64,000 bases of DNA from Tabrizicola_A sp964393035 (lineage in GTDB: Bacteria; Pseudomonadota; Alphaproteobacteria; Rhodobacterales; Rhodobacteraceae), in assembly GCA_964393035.1 (NCBI GenBank), contig CAYMRX010000006.1:260762-324761 (forward strand). The letters run 5' to 3'. A model generated the notes under the pieces. It did no database searches. It saw nothing but the letters and a program-made list of their open reading frames with translations, and was not told where the DNA came from. The position numbers and the translations under genes are program-made. Below, piece by piece: positions 18,028-26,809 of this stretch. Position 1 is the stretch's first letter. Every line of letters begins with the position of its first letter.

Positions 18028-18639
18028 TCAGTTCGAAGGGGCGGTGGTCGGCTCTGCCGTGGCGGCGGGTGCCGCAGCCTGATCCGCGGGCGCACAGGCC
18101 TGCGTCAGCGCGTTGTAGCGCGACAGGATCCAGCCCGGCGCATCGTCCGGCACAGCCGCGTCGATATTCGCTTGGAACGAGGCAAAGATCTTGGCGGAAC
18201 GCGAATTGTCGACCATCGGCACGCTATTGTTGGCCACCGCGCGGTCATAGACCAAGAGCGCCACCCCCACGAGGATAACGCCCCGCAGCACGCCAAAGGC
18301 AAAGCCAAGCCCCTGATCCAAGCCCCCAAGCGCCGTTGCCTGCACGGCCGAGGACAACAGCGGGGTGAAGATCGACGCCACGATCAGCCCAAGGGCCAGC
18401 ACGGCACCGAAGGCGACGATGATCGACAATTCACAACTGTCTTTCAGAAAATCGCCGACAACGGGGATTTCCTTGACCAGCGGTTGGGCGGATTCGGCAA
18501 AGAGGAAGGCCACGACAGCAGCGCCGATCCAGCCTGCAATCGCCATCGCTTCCCGCACAAAGCCGCGCGAATAGGCAAGGATCGCCGACAGCACGATCAC
18601 GACCGCAACCACGCCGTCGATCAGGGTAAAACCTTCCAT
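18028..18639 (-). CDS. cvpA: CvpA family inner-membrane protein
   Basis: A 203-residue membrane protein with about four hydrophobic helices (residues 7-25, 32-50, 67-95, 107-125). The CvpA core is visible as GFVREAMAIAGWIGA and GGLDQGLGFAFGVLRGV. Family members affect colicin V export and envelope stress tolerance; the biochemical role is unclear. The C-terminal ~35 residues are Ala/Pro/Thr-rich and probably disordered. The gene lies 19 bp after radA and 97 bp before purF, the classic cvpA-purF pairing. Confidence 0.92.
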   Translation of the reverse strand: MEGFTLIDGVVAVVIVLSAILAYSRGFVREAMAIAGWIGAAVVAFLFAESAQPLVKEIPVVGDFLKDSCELSIIVAFGAVLALGLIVASIFTPLLSSAVQATALGGLDQGLGFAFGVLRGVILVGVALLVYDRAVANNSVPMVDNSRSAKIFASFQANIDAAVPDDAPGWILSRYNALTQACAPADQAAAPAATAEPTTAPSN

Positions 18640-18657
18640 TCCGTCTGCTCCTTCGCC

Positions 18658-20016
18658 TTAGCCTGCACCAAACATTTCACCAACAAAGGCGGTGAGGTTG
18701 GGCATTTGCCGCACACTCATGCCTTCTACCGCCACCAGCTTTGACCGGCTGGGCGCAATCGCCTGTGAGAAACCAAGTTTTGCCGCTTCTTTCAACCGAT
18801 TTTCCGTTTGCCCCACCGGGCGCAGGGCGCCCGACAGGGAAATCTCGCCAAAGAGGACGGATTCGGCTGGAATGGCCACATCTTCACGGGCCGAAACCAG
18901 GGCCGCCGCCAGCGCCAGATCGGCGGCGGGTTCGGTCACGCGCATGCCGCCCGCAACATTCAAAAACACATCCAGACCGGTAAAGGGAATGCCGCAGCGC
19001 GCCTCCAAGACCGCCAGAATGGTGGACAGGCGGCCCGAATCCAGCCCCACCACCGTGCGGCGCGGCGTGCCAAGCGGCGAGGGCGCGACCAGCGCCTGAA
19101 TCTCGGTCAGCACCGGCCTTGTGCCTTCGATGCCGGCAAAGACAGCACTTCCGGGCGAGGGCTGACCGCGATCCGACAGGAACAATGCCGAAGGGTTCAG
19201 CACCTGCGACAGCCCGCCCCCGGTCATCTCGAAAACGCCGATCTCGTCCGCCGGGCCAAAGCGGTTCTTCACCGCCCGCAGGATGCGGAACTGATGGCCG
19301 CGTTCGCCTTCGAAATACAGCACCGTGTCGACCATATGCTCGACAACGCGGGGGCCTGCGATCTGGCCATCCTTGGTGACATGGCCGACGATGATGATCG
19401 CCACGCCGCGTTTCTTGGCGAATGTCACCAATTCATGCGCGGCCCCGCGCACTTGGCTGACCGATCCGGGGGCCGCCTCGATATTGTCCAGCCACATGGT
19501 CTGGATGGAATCGATGATCGCCAGACCGGGGCGCTCCGCCTCCAGCGTGGTCAGGATGTCGCGCAGGTTGGTTTCGGCGCCAAGCGCCACAGGCGCATCG
19601 GTCAGCCCCAGCCTTTGGGCGCGCATTCGCACTTGGGCCGAGGCTTCTTCGCCGGATATATACAGGCATTTCAGCCCCTTGCGGGCGAAACTTGCGGCGG
19701 CTTGCAACAAAAGCGTCGATTTGCCGATGCCGGGATCGCCCCCGACCAGAATGGCCGAGGCCGGAACCAGCCCGCCACCCAAGACCCGATCCAGCTCGTC
19801 AATGCCCGAGGAGGCGCGCGGCGGTGGGGCCTCAACAGTGGCAAGATCGGTCAGCGCGATGGACCGCCCCTTGCCGCCTAGCGCCTTGGGGCCTGCCGAC
19901 AAGGGCGCTTCTTCAAGGATGGAATTCCATGCGCCGCAGGCGTCGCAACGCCCGGCCCATTTGCGATGTGCCGCCCCGCAGGACGAACAGGTGAAAGAGG
20001 GGCCGGATTTGCTCAT
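18658..20016 (-). CDS. radA: DNA repair protein RadA
   Basis: A 452-residue RecA-like ATPase that drives branch migration in recombinational repair. It has an N-terminal C4 zinc finger (CSSCGAAHRKWAGRCDACG), a Walker A GGDPGIGKSTLL near residue 97 and the RadA-specific KNRFGPADEIG motif. The C-terminal part is Lon-protease-like, with the LNVAGGMRV block. The gene opens the minus-strand run toward cvpA and purF. Confidence 0.97.
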   Translation of the reverse strand: MSKSGPSFTCSSCGAAHRKWAGRCDACGAWNSILEEAPLSAGPKALGGKGRSIALTDLATVEAPPPRASSGIDELDRVLGGGLVPASAILVGGDPGIGKSTLLLQAAASFARKGLKCLYISGEEASAQVRMRAQRLGLTDAPVALGAETNLRDILTTLEAERPGLAIIDSIQTMWLDNIEAAPGSVSQVRGAAHELVTFAKKRGVAIIIVGHVTKDGQIAGPRVVEHMVDTVLYFEGERGHQFRILRAVKNRFGPADEIGVFEMTGGGLSQVLNPSALFLSDRGQPSPGSAVFAGIEGTRPVLTEIQALVAPSPLGTPRRTVVGLDSGRLSTILAVLEARCGIPFTGLDVFLNVAGGMRVTEPAADLALAAALVSAREDVAIPAESVLFGEISLSGALRPVGQTENRLKEAAKLGFSQAIAPSRSKLVAVEGMSVRQMPNLTAFVGEMFGAG

Positions 20017-20118
20017 GCCCCTTGTTGCCTTGAAATGGTCAACGGCTCAAGCCCTTGCGGGCATTGGACCGAAGGCGGGGTGCGGGGGAAGGTGCCGCCA
20101 TTGGGCCGATGGCGGGAC

Positions 20119-20865
20119 CTAGCGCACTGCGGCAATTGGCCCTTCGGCGCGGCCATGGATGAACTGTTGCACATAAGGGTCTGATGTGGTGTCCAATTCT
20201 GCCACAGGCCCTTCCCAGCGGATCACGCCGTCATGCAGCATGGCCACCCGGTCGGCAATGGCGCGGACCGAGGTCATGTCATGGGTGATGGTGATAGCCG
20301 TCGCCCCCATCTCGGTGACGATCTCGCGGATCAGATCGTTGATGACGCCAGCCATGATCGGGTCAAGGCCCGTGGTGGGTTCGTCGAAAAAGATGATCTC
20401 TGGGCTGGCGGCGATGGCACGGGCAAGGCCCACGCGCTTTTGCATGCCGCCCGACAGTTCGGCCGGGAAAAGATCGGCGGTTTCCGGTGTCAGGCCGACC
20501 CGGCGCAGCTTTTCGATGGCAATCTCGCGCGCTTCGGCCTTTGGCTTTTTCAACGGCCCGCGCAGCAGGCGGAAGGCGATGTTTTCCCAGACCCGCAGGC
20601 TGTCAAACAGCGCCCCGCCCTGAAACAGCATGCCGAAGCGGGCCAGAAACGCCTCGCGCTCGGCAGTGGCCACGTCCTGGCCGTCAAGGGTGATGGTGCC
20701 GCCGTCGGGGCGCACAAGGCCAAGGATGCACTTCAACAGCACCGATTTTCCGGTGCCGGAGCCGCCGATCACCACCATCGACTGCCCCTTCGGCACGATG
20801 AGATCAATGCCGGTCAGCACCTGTTTCGGGCCAAAGGATTTGGTGACATGCGCAAGCGTAATCAT
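20119..20865 (-). CDS. mlaF: Phospholipid transport ABC ATPase MlaF
   Basis: A 248-residue ATPase of the Mla phospholipid transporter. It has Walker A GGSGTGKSVLLK near residue 35, signature SGGMQKRVGLARAI near 138 and Walker B IIFFDEPTTGLDP near 158. The SGGMQKR form of the signature is characteristic of MlaF/MCE ATPases. It overlaps the mlaE stop by ATGA and so is translated with it. MlaD is encoded at 7204-7680. Confidence 0.93.
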   Translation of the reverse strand: MITLAHVTKSFGPKQVLTGIDLIVPKGQSMVVIGGSGTGKSVLLKCILGLVRPDGGTITLDGQDVATAEREAFLARFGMLFQGGALFDSLRVWENIAFRLLRGPLKKPKAEAREIAIEKLRRVGLTPETADLFPAELSGGMQKRVGLARAIAASPEIIFFDEPTTGLDPIMAGVINDLIREIVTEMGATAITITHDMTSVRAIADRVAMLHDGVIRWEGPVAELDTTSDPYVQQFIHGRAEGPIAAVR

Positions 20866-21638
20866 GATCCGAACATCACCGATGTGAGCAGGAAATTCGC
20901 CGCCAGTATCAGGATCGAGGCGGTGGCGACGGCCGTCTTGGTGGCTTGCCCCACCCCCATGGCACCCCGGCCGGAATTCATGCCGTGATAGCAGCCGATC
21001 AGCGTGGCAATGGCCCCAAAGACCGCGCCCTTGATGAGCGAGGAGATCACATCGGCACTTTCCAGAAAGTCGAGCGTGTTCTGGATATAGGTCGCCTTGT
21101 TGAAGCCAAGCTGGCCCGTGGCAACGGCAAAGCCACCCATGATGCCGATGATGTCACCCACCGCAACCAGCACCGGAACCGTCAGGATTCCCGCAAGAAC
21201 GCGTGGAACCGTAAGATATTTCAACGGGTTGGTTGAAAGTGTCACCAAGGCGTCGATCTGTTCGGTCACCTTCATCGTGGCAATCTCGGCCGCGATGGAG
21301 GAGGTGACCCGCGCGGCGATCATCAGGCCCACCAGCACGGGGCCAAGCTCGCGCACCATGCCGATGGCGACGATCTGCGGCACCACCGCCTCGGCGTTGA
21401 AGCGCTGGCCGCCGGCATAGATCTGCAAGGCCAAGGCGCCGCCGGTGAAGATCGCGGTCAGCCCGACAACCGGCAAGGACAGCCAGCCGACATTCAACAG
21501 GGCCGCCAGAAATTCGCGGGTGTAGAACGGCGGGCGCAGAAGGCTTGCCACGACCTGCGCGGCATAGATCGCCACGCGGCCAAAAGCGGCCAGTACCGCC
21601 AGCAGCGGGCGACCCAGCGCGGCAAGCAGACCTGTCAC
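20862..21638 (-). CDS. mlaE: Phospholipid transport ABC permease MlaE
   Basis: A 258-residue inner-membrane permease with about five or six helices. The MlaE-type core reads YAGGQRFNAEAVVPQIVAIG, then MVRELGPVLVGLMIAARV, and MKVTEQIDALVTLSTNPLKY. It starts at GTG 21638, overlapping the alr stop (GTGA), and ends overlapping mlaF (ATGA). This gives an alr-mlaE-mlaF run in which all three are translationally coupled. Confidence 0.93.
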   Translation of the reverse strand: MTGLLAALGRPLLAVLAAFGRVAIYAAQVVASLLRPPFYTREFLAALLNVGWLSLPVVGLTAIFTGGALALQIYAGGQRFNAEAVVPQIVAIGMVRELGPVLVGLMIAARVTSSIAAEIATMKVTEQIDALVTLSTNPLKYLTVPRVLAGILTVPVLVAVGDIIGIMGGFAVATGQLGFNKATYIQNTLDFLESADVISSLIKGAVFGAIATLIGCYHGMNSGRGAMGVGQATKTAVATASILILAANFLLTSVMFGS

Positions 21639-22684
21639 GCCCCACCCTCGATATAGCGGCGCGAATAGCGCCCCCCGAAATGGGTCAGAATCTCATACCC
21701 GATGGTGCCGGCACTGTCGGCCAAGGCGTCAACGCCCTGATGCGGGCACAGAATATCCAGATAGCGGGGAATTTCCGGCAGATGGGTGATGTCGGCGGTG
21801 ATAAGGTCCATCGAGACGCGGCCCACCAGCGGGCAGGGCGTGTTGCCATCCCACAGGATCGCGGCATTCGACAGCGTGCGCATCAACCCGTCGGCATAGC
21901 CTGCGGCCAGCGTGGCGATGATCGACGGTTTTTCGGCCACCCAAGCGCAGGAATAACCCACCGGCTGGCCGGTATCGACCTCGCGGGTCTGGATGATCGG
22001 CAAGGACAGGGTGGTGACGGGAAGCGCCGCCTCATAGGGCCGCCCGCCATAAATCCCGATGCCGGGGCGCGTCAGATCAAAGTGATAGCGCGGCCCGAGA
22101 AGGATGCCGCCCGTTGCGGCCAGCGACCGTGGCACGCCGGTGCCGTCGGTCATGGCATGAAAGCGCGCCAGTTGATGGGCGTTCAAGGGGTGGTCCGGCT
22201 CATCGGCGCAGGCCAGATGCGACATCAACAACTCGGGGCCTGCGTCCAGCACATAGGGCGCCACGGCGTTCCATTCCAGCTCGTCCATGCCAAGCCGGTT
22301 CATCCCGGTGTTGAGCTGCACGCCAAAGGCATGGCCCGGCAGCGCCTCAAGATGGCGGGTGACCTGATCAAGGCTGTTCAGCATCGGCGTCAGGTCAAGA
22401 TCGGCGATCATATCGGTGTCGCCGGCCATATGGCCCGACAGGATGTTGATCTGCGGCCCCGGCCCCAGGGCCTGCCGCACGGCAGCGCCTTCTTCGGCGG
22501 CGGCGACGAAAAAGCGGCGGGCGCCGGCCCGCGCGAGGGCCTTTGACACCCGTTTGGCGCCAAGGCCGTAAGCGTCGGCCTTGACCACGGCGGCGGTTTG
22601 CACGCCCGAGGCCGAGGCCCGGTCAAGGGCACGCCAATTGGTGGCAAGGGCGTCTAGATCAATGGTGAGATGGCTTGTGGACAT
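21635..22684 (-). CDS. alr: Alanine racemase
   Basis: A 349-residue PLP enzyme that makes D-alanine for peptidoglycan. The PLP lysine is in VVKADAYGLGAKRV near residue 35, and the catalytic Tyr region is RPGIGIYGGRPYE. The C-terminal block MDLITADITHLP is usual. The ATG at 22684 begins MSTSHLTIDLDALATNW, the normal family start; longer readings upstream run through GC-rich intergenic DNA. It is followed directly by mlaE and mlaF. Confidence 0.95.
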   Translation of the reverse strand: MSTSHLTIDLDALATNWRALDRASASGVQTAAVVKADAYGLGAKRVSKALARAGARRFFVAAAEEGAAVRQALGPGPQINILSGHMAGDTDMIADLDLTPMLNSLDQVTRHLEALPGHAFGVQLNTGMNRLGMDELEWNAVAPYVLDAGPELLMSHLACADEPDHPLNAHQLARFHAMTDGTGVPRSLAATGGILLGPRYHFDLTRPGIGIYGGRPYEAALPVTTLSLPIIQTREVDTGQPVGYSCAWVAEKPSIIATLAAGYADGLMRTLSNAAILWDGNTPCPLVGRVSMDLITADITHLPEIPRYLDILCPHQGVDALADSAGTIGYEILTHFGGRYSRRYIEGGA

Positions 22685-22731
22685 GGTGAGGGGTTTTGAC
22701 AGGCGGGGCCGTGGGGTCAAGGGGAAACTGA

Positions 22732-22856
22732 CAACGGGGGCCGCCTTGGGGGCATCGAGCCCCCGCGCGGCGGCGCTGCCGCGGCAAGATCGCGGCCGGA
22801 GGGGCCAGGGGCGGGCGGGGGCCTTCGGCGGGGGTATTTTTGCCAAGATGAAAGGG
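22732..22856. repeat. GC-rich intergenic element with GGGTATTTTTGCCAAGATG box
   Basis: Between dnaB and alr lies very GC-rich DNA with short hairpins, ending in the box GGGTATTTTTGCCAAGATG at 22832-22850 followed by AAAG. The same box occurs reversed at 58206-58230, where it leads into the miaA start. No gene is apparent here. Confidence 0.55.
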
Positions 22857-24365
22857 TCAGAACCCCACATCGTGGTTGCCATCGCCTTGCCAGTCGCGGG
22901 CAAGGTTGCCAAAGCGGGTGAACTTGCCTTCAAACGAAAGCTCCACCGTGCCGATCGGGCCGTGGCGCTGTTTGCCGATGATGACCTCGGCTGTGCCATG
23001 CACCCGGTTCATCTTGTCCAGCCATTCGACAAAGCGCGGATCGTCTTCCGGCGGCTTCAGGCGTTCGTGGTAATATTCGTCGCGGTAGACGAACATCACC
23101 ACATCGGCGTCTTGTTCGATCGACCCTGATTCGCGCAGGTCACTGAGTTGCGGGCGCTTGTCGTCGCGGCTTTCCACGGTCCGGGAAAGCTGGCTGAGCG
23201 CGATCACCGGGATGTTCAGCTCTTTGGCGATGGCCTTCAGCCCTTGGGTGATCTCCGACACTTCCTGCACCCGGTTCTCGCCGGATTTCGACGACCCTTT
23301 CAGCAGTTGCAAATAGTCGATCACCAGACAATCCAACCCATGCGTGCGCTTCAACCGGCGCGCGCGAGCGGCGACCTGGCTGATCGGCAGGGCAGGCGTG
23401 TCGTCGATATACAAGGGGCAGCTTTCCAAGGCCTTGGCGGCATCGACGAAGCGGCGGAATTCGTGTTCTTCCATATTGCCGCGGCGGATCTGTTCCGAGG
23501 GCACTTCCGAGGCTTCCGACAGGATCCGCGCCGCCAATTGCTCCGCGCTCATTTCAAGGCTGAAAAAGCCCACCACGCCGCCCTCGACCGCGCCTTCATT
23601 GCCATCATGGGTGCGGCCCTTCTTGTAGGCCTTGGCGATGTTGAAGGCGACGTTGGTGGCAAGCGAGGTTTTGCCCATCGAGGGGCGACCGGCAAGGATC
23701 AGAAGGTCAGAGGGGTGCAAGCCACCGAGTTTCTTGTCGAGATCAATCAGCCCGGTGGAAATCCCCGACAACCCGCCGCCGCGCTGATAGGCGGCGTTCG
23801 CGGTGTTCACCGCCTCGACCGCCGCTTTCAGGAAGGACTGGAAACCGCGCTCGGCCACGCCCTGTTCCCCGAGCTTGTAAAGCGCCTGTTCGGCCTCGGT
23901 GATCTGCTCGCGCGGCTCGGAGGCGAGATCGATCTTGGCGGCCTTGGCCGAAATGTCGCGACCCAGCGAAATGAGTTCGCGCCGCACCGCGAGATCATAG
24001 ATCATCTGGGCATAGTCGCGCGCGGCAAAGGCCGAAATCGCCGCCCCCGCCAGACGCACCAGATAGGACGGGCCGCCCAACTCTTTCAGCCCCTCGTCAT
24101 CTTCGAAAAACGGCTTCAAGGTGACGGGCGAGGCGAGCGCGTTCTTCTGGATCCGCGCCGAGGCCTTTTCAAAGATGCGGGCGTGAACAGGGTCAAAGAA
24201 ATGTTCGGCCTTCACCAAGGCGGCGATGCGGTCATAGACATCGTTGTTGGTCAGAATGGCGCCCAGAAGTTGCTGTTCTGCCTCGATATTATGGGGCATG
24301 GCCTCGGGTTCGGCCATGGCGGTGGCGGCGGGGCTGGCAACGGGCAGGCGGGCGATTTCGGTCAT
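22857..24365 (-). CDS. dnaB: Replicative DNA helicase DnaB
   Basis: A 502-residue hexameric helicase of the replisome. The N-terminal domain starts near MPHNIEAEQQLLGAILTNND. The RecA-like motor has Walker A AGRPSMGKTSLA near residue 226, and the H4 motif region ends with LRESGSIEQDADVVMFVYRD. The protein is full length, with no intein despite this being a common intein site. The 327-bp gap upstream contains two DnaA-box-like sequences. Confidence 0.97.
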   Translation of the reverse strand: MTEIARLPVASPAATAMAEPEAMPHNIEAEQQLLGAILTNNDVYDRIAALVKAEHFFDPVHARIFEKASARIQKNALASPVTLKPFFEDDEGLKELGGPSYLVRLAGAAISAFAARDYAQMIYDLAVRRELISLGRDISAKAAKIDLASEPREQITEAEQALYKLGEQGVAERGFQSFLKAAVEAVNTANAAYQRGGGLSGISTGLIDLDKKLGGLHPSDLLILAGRPSMGKTSLATNVAFNIAKAYKKGRTHDGNEGAVEGGVVGFFSLEMSAEQLAARILSEASEVPSEQIRRGNMEEHEFRRFVDAAKALESCPLYIDDTPALPISQVAARARRLKRTHGLDCLVIDYLQLLKGSSKSGENRVQEVSEITQGLKAIAKELNIPVIALSQLSRTVESRDDKRPQLSDLRESGSIEQDADVVMFVYRDEYYHERLKPPEDDPRFVEWLDKMNRVHGTAEVIIGKQRHGPIGTVELSFEGKFTRFGNLARDWQGDGNHDVGF

Positions 24366-24692
24366 GATGCTCCTCGGCTCCAGCTCTCTTAGACCATTGC
24401 GGTTGACCCCGGCAATCGGGGCAACTCTGGGGATAACCTGCGATACCGCCTGCTATTGTTGTGGATAGGGCGCCGCCAGCCTACCACATCTGGATGTTGC
24501 GTTGCAAAGCAACCCGGCCGACCAGATTCGGCGCTCATTTGTCCCCAATCTGCCCACAGGCGTATCCACAAGGCATTTGCGGCAGTTGCGCCTTTGGAAA
24601 TACTCCGCGGGGGGAAGCGGGATTGGCACAATCCCGCGCCGGGGGGCGCGAAGCCCCCCATCTTCTCCAGAAAACCGGGGCGCGAAGCCCTC
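24366..24692. other. Intergenic region upstream of dnaB with DnaA-box-like sites and a repeat element
   Basis: No gene is visible. Two near-consensus DnaA boxes (one mismatch to TTATCCACA) face each other: TGTGGATAG at 24460-24468 and GTATCCACA at 24562-24570. Toward pyrE there is a box AGTTGCGCCTTTGGAAATAC starting at 24584, also found at 49643. It is followed by GC hairpins (GCGGGATT/AATCCCGC and GGGGGGC/GCCCCCC) that could end the pyrE transcript. Confidence 0.5.
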
Positions 24693-25370
24693 TTACTTTG
24701 CCCGCGCCGCCTGCCAGGCGCGAGGGTCGTTCAGGAAAGCCTCGACCTCGCTCAGGGTCTTTTCGTCAAATGCGCCTTGGGCGCGGGCCTCGGCCAGCAC
24801 ATCCCACCAGGTGCAGAGGTGATGCAAGGCCACCCCGTGATCGGCCAGCCGCCCCGTGGTTTCGGGGAAGATGCCGTAATAGAAGATCACCGCCGTATGG
24901 GCGCAGGTGGCCCCGGTTTCGCGGATCGCATCGACGAACGAGAGTTTCGAGCCGCCGTCGGTGGTCAGATCCTCGACCAGAAGCACGCGCTGGCCTTCGC
25001 TCATCGCGCCTTCGATGCGGGCATTGCGGCCATAGCCTTTGGGCTTCTTGCGCACATAGGTCATCGGCAGGGCCATCCGCTCGGCCACAAGGGCGGCAAA
25101 GGGGATGCCCGCGGTTTCGCCGCCGGCGATGTTGTCAAAGGCCTCGAAGCCTGCGTTGCGCATGACGGTGACGGTCAGGAAATCCATCAGCGCCGAGCGG
25201 ATGCGCGGATAGGAGATCAGTTTGCGGCAGTCGATATAGGTCGGTGAGGGCAGGCCGGAGGCCAGCGTGAAGGGGGTTTCGGCGTTGAAATGCACCGCCT
25301 TGATTTCCAAAAGCGCGCGGGCCGTCAGGCGGGCGATTTCTTCGGCGGGGGGGAAAGCGGTCGGGATCAT
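24693..25370 (-). CDS. pyrE: Orotate phosphoribosyltransferase
   Basis: A 225-residue enzyme joining orotate and PRPP to give OMP in pyrimidine synthesis. The PRPP-binding motif RVLLVEDLTTDGGSKL is near residue 118, and KKPKGYGRNARIEG provides the catalytic lysine loop. It lies 76 bp downstream of pyrC on the same strand, so the two are probably co-transcribed, with a palindromic repeat in between. pyrB is not present here. Confidence 0.96.
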   Translation of the reverse strand: MIPTAFPPAEEIARLTARALLEIKAVHFNAETPFTLASGLPSPTYIDCRKLISYPRIRSALMDFLTVTVMRNAGFEAFDNIAGGETAGIPFAALVAERMALPMTYVRKKPKGYGRNARIEGAMSEGQRVLLVEDLTTDGGSKLSFVDAIRETGATCAHTAVIFYYGIFPETTGRLADHGVALHHLCTWWDVLAEARAQGAFDEKTLSEVEAFLNDPRAWQAARAK

Positions 25371-25390
25371 GCGGGCCTCGGGCGGATAGG

Positions 25391-25410
25391 CCGAGTTTTC
25401 GATAAACTCG
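25391..25410. repeat. Hairpin upstream of pyrE
   Basis: CCGAGTTT and AAACTCGG form an eight-base stem around a TCGAT-type loop, 20 bases above the pyrE start. It adjoins the palindrome at 25420. It may act as an attenuator or RNA-processing site between pyrC and pyrE. Confidence 0.5.
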
Positions 25411-25419
25411 GGGGGTGCG

Positions 25420-25443
25420 GGTGATTTTTCGACGAAAAATCGG
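25420..25443. repeat. 24-nt palindromic repeat, copy 1
   Basis: This is identical over 24 bases to 45761-45784. Its core is a 19-base palindrome with nine-base arms GATTTTTCG and CGAAAAATC. Both copies begin a few bases beyond the stop codon of a minus-strand gene (here pyrC) and continue into a run of six C on that strand. Confidence 0.75.
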
Positions 25444-25446
25444 ATA

Positions 25447-26490
25447 TCAGGGGTCGACGTGCCAAAACACGGGGAAGCCGGGATTGAAGACGGTGACGGG
25501 GCCGACCTCGGTCAGGATCTTTTCCGGCGGCGTCTGGGGCTGTTCGTGTTTGACCAGCCGGATCGTCGCCGCGTTGGCGGGCAGGCGGTAGAAGGCCGGG
25601 CCGTGCAGGCTGGCAAAGCCCTCCAGCCGGTCCAGGGCGCCTTCTTCTTCAAAGACATGCGCCAAAAGGGCCATGGTGTTCGTCGCGGTAAAGCAGCCCG
25701 CGCAGCCGCAGGCGTGTTCTTTCAGCGCGTCGGTATGCGGGGCGGAATCGGTGCCCAGAAAGAAGCAGCTCTCGCCCCCGGTCGCTGCACGGCGCAGCGC
25801 CAGCCGATGATGTTCGCGTTTGGCGACCGGCAGGCAATAGTAATGCGGCTTGATCCCGCCGACGAGGATATGGTTGCGGTTGATGATCAGGTGATGCGTG
25901 GTGATCGTGGCGCCAAGGTTCGGCCCCCCGGCGCGGGCATAATCGGCGCCTTCCTGCGTCGTGATATGTTCCATCACCACGCGCAGTTCGGGCAAGGACC
26001 GGCGCAGCGGGTCCAGCACCGTGTCGATGAACACCGCCTCGCGGTCGAAGATGTCCACGTGGCTGTCGACCACTTCGCCATGGGTACATAGTGGCAGGCC
26101 AATCTCGGCCATTTTCTCCAAGACCGGCATCACCTTGGCCAGATCGCGCACCCCGCCGTGGCTGTTGGTCGTGGCACCGGCGGGATAAAGCTTCACCGCC
26201 TTGACCAGACCCGAGGCATGGGCCGCGGCCACATCGGCCGGATCGGTGCCTTCGGTCAGATACAGCGTCATCAGCGGTTCAAAGACCGCACCTTCGGGCA
26301 AGGCGGCAAGGATGCGGTCGCGGTAAGCGGCGGCCTCGGCCCCCGTCACCACCGGCGGCACCAGGTTCGGCATGATGATCGCGCGGGCGAAATGGCGGCT
26401 GGTTTCGGGCAAGACGGCGCGCAGCATCGCGCCATCGCGCAGGTGCAGGTGCCAGTCGTCGGGGCGTCGGAGGGTGAGGCTATGGGTCAT
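25447..26490 (-). CDS. pyrC: Dihydroorotase
   Basis: A 347-residue class II dihydroorotase, third step of pyrimidine synthesis. Metal-binding residues are in DDWHLHLRDGAML near residue 13, and the carboxylated lysine is in VKAVKLYPAGATTNSHGG near residue 105. A C-terminal metal ligand is in GTDSAPH. The ATG at 26490 matches the family start (MTHSLTLRRPDDWH); longer readings through GC-rich DNA have no support. pyrE follows. Confidence 0.96.
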   Translation of the reverse strand: MTHSLTLRRPDDWHLHLRDGAMLRAVLPETSRHFARAIIMPNLVPPVVTGAEAAAYRDRILAALPEGAVFEPLMTLYLTEGTDPADVAAAHASGLVKAVKLYPAGATTNSHGGVRDLAKVMPVLEKMAEIGLPLCTHGEVVDSHVDIFDREAVFIDTVLDPLRRSLPELRVVMEHITTQEGADYARAGGPNLGATITTHHLIINRNHILVGGIKPHYYCLPVAKREHHRLALRRAATGGESCFFLGTDSAPHTDALKEHACGCAGCFTATNTMALLAHVFEEEGALDRLEGFASLHGPAFYRLPANAATIRLVKHEQPQTPPEKILTEVGPVTVFNPGFPVFWHVDP

Positions 26491-26809
26491 GGCCCATGGC
26501 CATAGTCCAATCGCCCGGCTCCCGTCCAGAGCCATGTCCCGCGTCCTGCGCCCGATACGGCCTTTTTCCTGCTTTCGGTCCGCCGCAAAGCCCGTCAGCC
26601 TTGCGCCAGCTTGGCAAGATGGCCCCCGATGTTTTCTTTGAACCCCCTCGGCCTTTGGCGCGCCTTGGCCGAGAGGTCCCGGATCGCGACCGAATCGCTG
26701 GTTGTGATCGGCCTGCGTCTGGCGAGGCGGCGGTTCGGCCGCAAGGTGCTGCTGACAGAAGCGCGGTGTGACAGGCGTCAAACCCGTGTCGATGCGCGCG
26801 GTTGACGGG
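26491..26809 (+). other. Intergenic region above pyrC with a possible small ORF
   Basis: This 319-bp gap must hold the pyrC promoter. On the plus strand an open frame at 26629-26805 (58 codons) begins MFSLNPLGLWRALAERS and contains a basic amphipathic stretch ending LARRRFG. It faintly resembles short Rhodobacterales proteins with an NPLxLW start, but there is no good ribosome site. No hairpin or repeat family member was seen. Confidence 0.3.

Noticed and set aside
24460..24570. Replication origin upstream of dnaB
   Set aside because: Only two imperfect DnaA boxes and no AT-rich unwinding region; dnaA, dnaN and parAB are absent.
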